A stretch of 64,000 bases of DNA from Luidia sarsii (lineage: Eukaryota > Echinodermata > Asteroidea > Paxillosida > Luidiidae), in assembly GCA_949987565.1 (NCBI GenBank), contig OX465105.1, forward strand, positions 4,960,159-5,024,158. The letters are read 5' to 3'. Under the pieces are notes generated by a model that ran no database searches, was not told where the DNA came from, and worked only from the letters and a program-made list of their open reading frames with translations. Below, one piece after another: positions 1 to 64,000 of the stretch (positions are counted from its first letter, which is position 1; each line of letters opens with the position of its first letter). Position numbers and translations under genes: made by a program.

Positions 1-589
1 AGCATGTACATTTGTGTAGTCACGCTGCGCAAGCGGGAATGGCGGGACTCGCTGACGAACATAAACAAACCCTGCACTGCACTTCCTGGCTGTAAGCTGC
101 TGGCAGGAAATGCCATGCTTGCGCAATGCATCGTGGGCTTAAAAAAAACGGTGCGATTTGATTGGAGCGTTGACACACACATCGCGTCGCAAATAAACGT
201 GATTATTTAAAAAAGTCTCACTCTTAGTGGAGTCCGAATCGCGATTCAAATCCCACTAATAATCGCGTTTATTGTGTCCCCACACGCAGAAAGAGTGGAG
301 TTTGAATCGCGATCCAAAAAATCGCGTTTATTTGGTGTAGTGGGAACGGATCTTATGCAGTTTTGTTTCTATGTTCCAGGATAGATGAAATATAAGAATG
401 CTACCGGTTTATTGTGAACAAGATTCTTGGGATTCCTGATGAGCAGTTGTTTCACTGAGTCCTTCCCATTTTTTGGGTTCTCCAACTTCTAGAGCTTCCG
501 GAGATGAAGAACAAGATTCTTGGGGTTCCTGATGATGAGCAGTTGTTTCACTGAATCCTTCCCCTTTTTTTTTTTTTTCTAACTTCTAG
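1..589. other. Intron sequence upstream of exon 1
   Basis: No exon was found. Bases about 165-350 contain a repeat with two copies of a TGGAGT-CGAATCGCGAT type motif and A/T-rich spacers, probably a small degenerate mobile element. Bases about 421-589 contain a two-copy tandem duplication ending at the 3' splice site of exon 1 (separate entry). Confidence 0.6.

Positions 590-610
<21 letters not shown>
421..610 (+). repeat. Two-copy tandem duplication of intron end plus start of exon 1
   Basis: A unit of about 93-97 bp occurs twice. Each copy contains GATTCTTGG, GATGAGCAGTTGTTTCACTGA, a T-rich stretch, an AACTTCTAG acceptor and the same 18 bases that open exon 1. The first acceptor (ending at 492) leads to a stop after about 20 codons; the second (ending at 589) leads into the open exon, so the second is taken as the true site. 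Confidence 0.85.
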
Positions 611-62736
<62,126 letters not shown>

Positions 62737-62805
62737 GTGTGTATTTACATGTATGACATTAACATAGACAGCACTACAAATACCTAATCTTTTCAAGTAT
62801 GGGGG

Positions 62806-63117
62806 TTAACTACTTCGGACCGGGCCAATGTGTCGTTTTTTAAACTGACTAAACAATTGGGAACAATATACATCTATGAAATACATCAATTAGAGTTCGC
62901 TATGAGTTCAAGAGAGTCAAACCTGGCACTATTTGGATGTCATGGGATATCCACCGGAAAAAGGAGCCCATTTTGCACAGTGAATGGAGTGTACGGTAGC
63001 TCGACTCTGCCTGTGTACAGTGTGTCTGAGTACATGTAGCTCCTGTACTGATGGCAGCCTTTGACCGCAGACTAGCCTACACTCAAGGCGGGCAAATCTT
63101 CCGGGTGAATATACATC
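62806..63117. mobile_element. TTAA-type MITE, right end lost
   Basis: Starts TTAACTACTTCGGACCGGG; interior ACAATTGGGAACAATATACA, CGCAGACTAGCCTACACTC resembles the copies at 16917 and 39420. Cut by the PLE end at 63119. Confidence 0.7.
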
Positions 63118-63118
63118 T

Positions 63119-64000
63119 GGTGATATACAAAAATGTTGCAAACTGCTTACTGACTAAAATTACCAAAAAGTAAATCTAAAATTTAGTGGGCCTGACGTTT
63201 CGATCCTAGCAGGACCTTTCTCAAAGGCAGAGTGACAAGGACAAAACAGATACATGTACACGAAGGCAGGGGGAGAGAGTGAATAGGACACGGATGAGAA
63301 ACAGAGGACAAAGAGTGAAGCTGGTAGGGAGAGATCAAAGGGAAGGGCAAGGGGTAGGGATTAGTGAGAGGAGGGGGAAAGATCAAAGAGAAGGGCAAGG
63401 AGTGGGGTAGGGATTAGTGACAATAGGGGGAAAAGATCAAAGAGAGAAGTGTGAAAGACTGAACACAAAAGAAGGATTATCAGAAAGCTGCATGGTGTTA
63501 GTCATTACCCTCCTGGATGTTGAGACCATGTGGTTGAATAGTCCGAAGACGCTTCATCCACATTTTCTCACGGCTAAGACGGACAGCATTACTACGGTGA
63601 CCAAGTGATTCTATGCCCAGTACACTCATATCTGATATCGAATGATCAGGGAGATTGAAGTGATACCCAACAGGGGTGTCCATTTTACCGGTTTTGATGG
63701 TAGACCTATGGCCATAGATTCGTTTTTTGAGGGTGTTTTTTGTCTCGCCAACATACTGAATATTACAAACTCTACAAGAGATGAGGTATATGATGTTTGA
63801 GGTAGTGCACGTGATAGAGCCATAGGTCGTGTGGGTAGTTCCAGAAGAATGTCCATTGAAAGAGTCTATTTCCTTGACATGTGTCTTGCAAACAATGCAT
63901 TTCGAGGTACACTTAAATGTACCAAATTTGGTTGGAGGTGAAGAGTCCAAAGGGGGAACCTCTGCTCGGACAATTAAGTCACGCAGGTTACGGGGGCGCC
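63119..64000 (-). mobile_element. Penelope-like element, 3' part with GIY-YIG endonuclease (continues beyond window)
   Basis: On the minus strand: endonuclease (63950-63498), non-coding region with GATCTTTCCCCCTCCTCTC, then tail GAGAAAGGTCCTGCTAGGAT, CGAAACGTCAGGCCCACT, ending TTGCAACATTTTTGTATATC. The RT domain would lie to the right of the window. Confidence 0.9.
63498..63950 (-). pseudogene. GIY-YIG endonuclease domain of a Penelope-like retroelement (partial)
   Basis: Reads FKCTSKCIVCKTHVKEIDSF, then TTHTTYGSITCTTSNIIYLI, then SCRVCNIQYVGETKNTLKKR and MDTPVGYHFNLPDHSISDMS. IYLISC-x-x-C-x-x-QYVGET-x(6)-R is the GIY-YIG core with the CxxC that marks Penelope endonucleases; the catalytic Arg is within TLKKRIYGHRS. 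The frame ends at EGND. The domain follows RT in these elements. Intact over this stretch but the element is incomplete in the window, so activity is unknown. Confidence 0.9.

Noticed and set aside
4..210. 68-codon frame at the left edge
   Set aside because: No domain, no splice context, and codon use unlike the exons; probably chance.

Overview
The window is eukaryotic. Coding sequence is a small, GC-rich fraction cut into many short exons with GT-AG introns, and the rest is introns packed with minisatellites, MITEs, tRNA-like SINEs and Penelope-like retroelement debris. The animal-type protein domains, the very high load of intronic minisatellites, the abundant TACATGTA motifs and the repeat types suggest an invertebrate deuterostome. 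Amphioxus (Branchiostoma) is my best guess and a sea urchin is the main alternative. This is a judgement, not a match I could run.

One gene on the + strand runs through the whole window and leaves it at both ends. I reconstruct 40 consecutive internal exons (590-62736) joined by GT-AG introns, with every phase compatible, giving 6294 coding bases (about 2098 codons). The predicted product is a large secreted protein. (1) Exons 1-9: a large-lipid-transfer-protein (vitellogenin/apolipophorin/apoB/MTP) type N-terminal helical region, followed by a dibasic furin-like site in exon 9. (2) Exons 10-16: amphipathic, helix-rich apolipoprotein-like sequence. (3) Exons 17-19: a LECT2/M23-peptidase-like domain. 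(4) Exon 20: a Pro/Asp-rich linker. (5) Exons 21-22: a half-module ending in a SAP-like motif. (6) Exons 23-40: five tandem copies of a ten-cysteine module (186-237 codons each, every copy flanked by phase-1 introns) that I do not recognise as a named domain.

The introns carry at least 16 tandem arrays, roughly 30 percent of the window, many beginning or ending next to a splice site. Two arrays contain the exon edge itself. The 77-bp array at 40486-44890 repeats the end of exon 28 with its 5' splice site about 50 times. The ~113-120-bp array at 59560-61680 repeats the 3' splice site and first bases of exon 39. Two-copy versions of the same event lie before exons 1 and 21.

Mobile elements: about 17 copies of a ~450-490 bp MITE with CACTATGAAC termini and 3-bp target duplications (CACTA-like); TWA-, TTAA- and TA-flanked MITEs; a THAP-domain DNA-transposon remnant (38401-39021); two tRNA-like SINE types; and Penelope-like elements, including a GIY-YIG endonuclease fragment at the right edge (minus strand) and small palindromic 3'-end insertions with 14-bp target duplications. 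No other cellular gene, promoter, terminator, CRISPR array or structural RNA gene could be supported.
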